Shown here: in pieces, positions 62,479-64,000 of the stretch | How positions within the stretch are numbered: the first letter of the stretch is position 1 | Layout of the letters: each line of letters begins with the position of its first letter | Origin: Geofilum rubicundum JCM 15548 | GTDB lineage: Bacteria; Bacteroidota; Bacteroidia; Bacteroidales; Marinilabiliaceae | Direction: 5' to 3' | Assembly (NCBI RefSeq): GCF_000974365.1 | Contig: NZ_BAZW01000002.1 | Span: 1-64,000, forward strand | DNA length: 64,000 nt | Position numbers and translations under genes: made by a program | Notes under the pieces: generated by a model | The model's database searches: none | The model's input: only the letters and a program-made list of their open reading frames with translations | What the model was told of the DNA's origin: nothing

Positions 62479-64000
62479 TTATTCCAAAACCACCTTGGTC
62501 TGATATAGCTTTCCTTCCACCATCACCCACACGATGTAGAGACCCTTTTCAAGGGCGCTTAAATTGAGAGGAGCCTGGGCGACTCCTGTGTAAAAGGCGG
62601 TCATCACCCGTTGACCCAGCAGGTTTTCTACCTGTACTTGGCTGTCTGCATTCACGCGTGGCAAGGTGAGCATGAAGTGACCTTTTCCCGGATTGGGATA
62701 GATGTGGAGGCTTCTGTGGGAAGCCGGCTCTTCGAAAAGCGAAGTGGCCGCCTGAACCTTCACCGTTCCCTCTGAGGCAAAACTGCTTAAATCCCACATG
62801 AGTCCCTCTCCGGGTGTTTGCGGCTCTATGGCCGCAAATTCACCTGTGATATTGGTGGCACTCGCAATTTTAAAGGACATGCCGGCTTCATAGGGGGACG
62901 TGGTGACGTTTTCCATCACCAGCGTTCCATCGGCAGCTAAAGTGCCCGAGATGAACATGCGGTCGGCTCCCTCGTTGGTGGCATTGACCCGTACCTGCAA
63001 GCGTGCCCCGGATCTCATTTGTACGTCGGATAAGCGTATGGATGAACCGGCTGATGGATTCTCAACAGGATAGTGCCCGGTGTGCAGCGACCCGCCGGAT
63101 TCGATGGTGACGGTTCCCTGAATAAGGCCGTTTCCGCTCAAAAAGGCTCCATTTTTAACGATGACCCGTGAGGTCCCTGGTCCGTTGGAACTTCCGGCGA
63201 CCAAAACGCCACCTTCGCTGATGGTCAATGAGCCGCTGGATTCCAGCTTCGATGCGATGGTCATGGTTCCGCTTCCGGTCTTTTGAATATTTCCCCCGGT
63301 AATGGTACCACTGAAGGTGAAGTCCTCATTACGGCTGCCTAGCATCCAGAGACTGGCTCCCCATAAGCGCCCCGAACCGGTCAGCGCACCAATTGAAACG
63401 GTTTGGGTACGCATATCTTCAAAATATCCTTCATGGTGTAAGTCAAGCACGGCATTGGCATAGCCATGCGTGCTGAAATTGCGGAATGGGTTGCCGGTCA
63501 ACAGTTGAATGGTACCGCTGAAGTTGCTCCAGTTTCCTTCAAAATCCGATCGGATCCAGGGAACACTGACCCTTAGGGTACCGCTCCCTGTTAGCGTGTT
63601 GGCATAGGTGCAGCGACCATCTGTAAAAAGCGTTCCGGTTTGCCCTTCTTCCACCACCAGCGGGTAGCCCGAATAGCTATAAGAGCCTCCGCTGTCATGA
63701 TCCCGCAATATGCCCCCTTCAAAAATGACTTTTTTCCCGGGCAGGGCATGTTCACTGGTTAATTGAACCGTTCCCTCTTTTAATATAAGCTCAGAGAAGG
63801 TGTTGGCCTCCCTGAAAGCCAAATCGTGCGTGCCGGTTTTTGTAAGGTGCCCGTTCCCAATTATCAGCGCATTCCATTTGGCTGGGGCAGCTGTATGAAT
63901 GGTGGCGCCATTGGCCCCAATGGTCATGGCGCGCTCTGAGGTCGAAGCCTGCGCTATCCGCAGGGTGCCCCCGTTAATTTCAAGGAGCTGAGCATTGGTC
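62479..64000 (-). CDS. Beta-strand-repeat surface protein with T9SS sorting domain (5' end outside window)
   Basis: The frame is open to the window edge; residues before the first in-frame ATG at 63927 (LLEINGGTLRIAQASTSER) continue the same repeat pattern, so the start is outside. The body resembles autotransporter-associated beta-strand (PATR) repeats: FSELILKEGTVQL, TGSGTLRVSVPW, and KTGSGTMTIASKLESSGSLTISEGG. The last 80 residues are a T9SS type A sorting domain, LHIYPNPGKGHFMLTLP to GLYIVWVMVEGKLYQTKVVL. It would be exported by T9SS to the surface. The function is not known; the hybrid regulator downstream may control it. Confidence 0.85.
   Translation of the reverse strand, partial: TNAQLLEINGGTLRIAQASTSERAMTIGANGATIHTAAPAKWNALIIGNGHLTKTGTHDLAFREANTFSELILKEGTVQLTSEHALPGKKVIFEGGILRDHDSGGSYSYSGYPLVVEEGQTGTLFTDGRCTYANTLTGSGTLRVSVPWIRSDFEGNWSNFSGTIQLLTGNPFRNFSTHGYANAVLDLHHEGYFEDMRTQTVSIGALTGSGRLWGASLWMLGSRNEDFTFSGTITGGNIQKTGSGTMTIASKLESSGSLTISEGGVLVAGSSNGPGTSRVIVKNGAFLSGNGLIQGTVTIESGGSLHTGHYPVENPSAGSSIRLSDVQMRSGARLQVRVNATNEGADRMFISGTLAADGTLVMENVTTSPYEAGMSFKIASATNITGEFAAIEPQTPGEGLMWDLSSFASEGTVKVQAATSLFEEPASHRSLHIYPNPGKGHFMLTLPRVNADSQVQVENLLGQRVMTAFYTGVAQAPLNLSALEKGLYIVWVMVEGKLYQTKVVLE

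Overview
The window is chromosomal DNA of a member of the Bacteroidota, most like the Marinilabiliales/Bacteroidales side of the phylum (inference). The pointers are PorZ and type IX secretion (T9SS) C-terminal domains, a hybrid two-component system with Reg_prop propellers, DUF4254 next to GT9, a bactofilin beside the ATP synthase, and repeated TAnnTTTG -7 promoter boxes with short AT-rich leaders. No tRNA, rRNA, CRISPR array, transposase or phage gene was seen.

Layout: 82-3.5 kb, MMPL-type RND exporter and a polyprenyl diphosphate synthase. 3.6-5.4 kb, atpD-atpC. 5.6-14.6 kb, a surface-polysaccharide cluster (DUF4254, GT9, GT4, sugar-nucleotide epimerase, GT90, two further GT4, then a CgeB-like GT and a GT2 on the minus strand). 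14.7-18.6 kb, LTA-synthase-like sulfatase, U32 peptidase and DUF2797. 18.6-26.5 kb (minus), an EEP-fold lipoprotein with altered catalytic residues, a Gfo/Idh/MocA oxidoreductase, and the rdgB-porZ-unknown operon. 26.6-29.2 kb, a universal stress protein divergent from an adenylate cyclase-HD fusion. 29.4-35.2 kb, bactofilin, a small membrane protein and atpBEFHAG. 35.2-37.7 kb (minus), metY-hom behind a structured leader. 38.4-41.4 kb, a Gly-rich secreted protein, an ECF sigma / anti-sigma / Spy-like trio and an outer-membrane-like protein. 41.6-47.6 kb, a TolC/MFP/RND tripartite pump. 47.8-54.3 kb, YihY, then (minus) ferredoxin-otsB-GH65 and a Na/Pi cotransporter. 54.5-58.6 kb, a SulP transporter and an APC permease with cytoplasmic regulatory domains. 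58.7-64 kb (minus), a hybrid two-component sensor/regulator and a T9SS-exported beta-strand-repeat protein cut by the window end.

The F1Fo ATP synthase is complete but split: beta and epsilon at 3.6 kb, the other six subunits 25 kb downstream, with envelope-glycan and T9SS genes between. Methionine synthesis (metY, hom) converges on atpG with interlocking stop codons.

Twelve single-base losses break nine otherwise well-conserved genes (prenyl synthase, atpC, a GT4, U32, DUF2797, cyclase, RND permease, GH65, hybrid kinase). All have the same sign and most sit in short homopolymers, so I read them as sequence errors rather than decay and annotate each gene across its break. The least explained signals are the folded leader before metY, a perfect 17-bp palindrome containing a -7 box on each strand between usp and the cyclase, the possible EEP pseudoenzyme, and the large unknown protein in the porZ operon.
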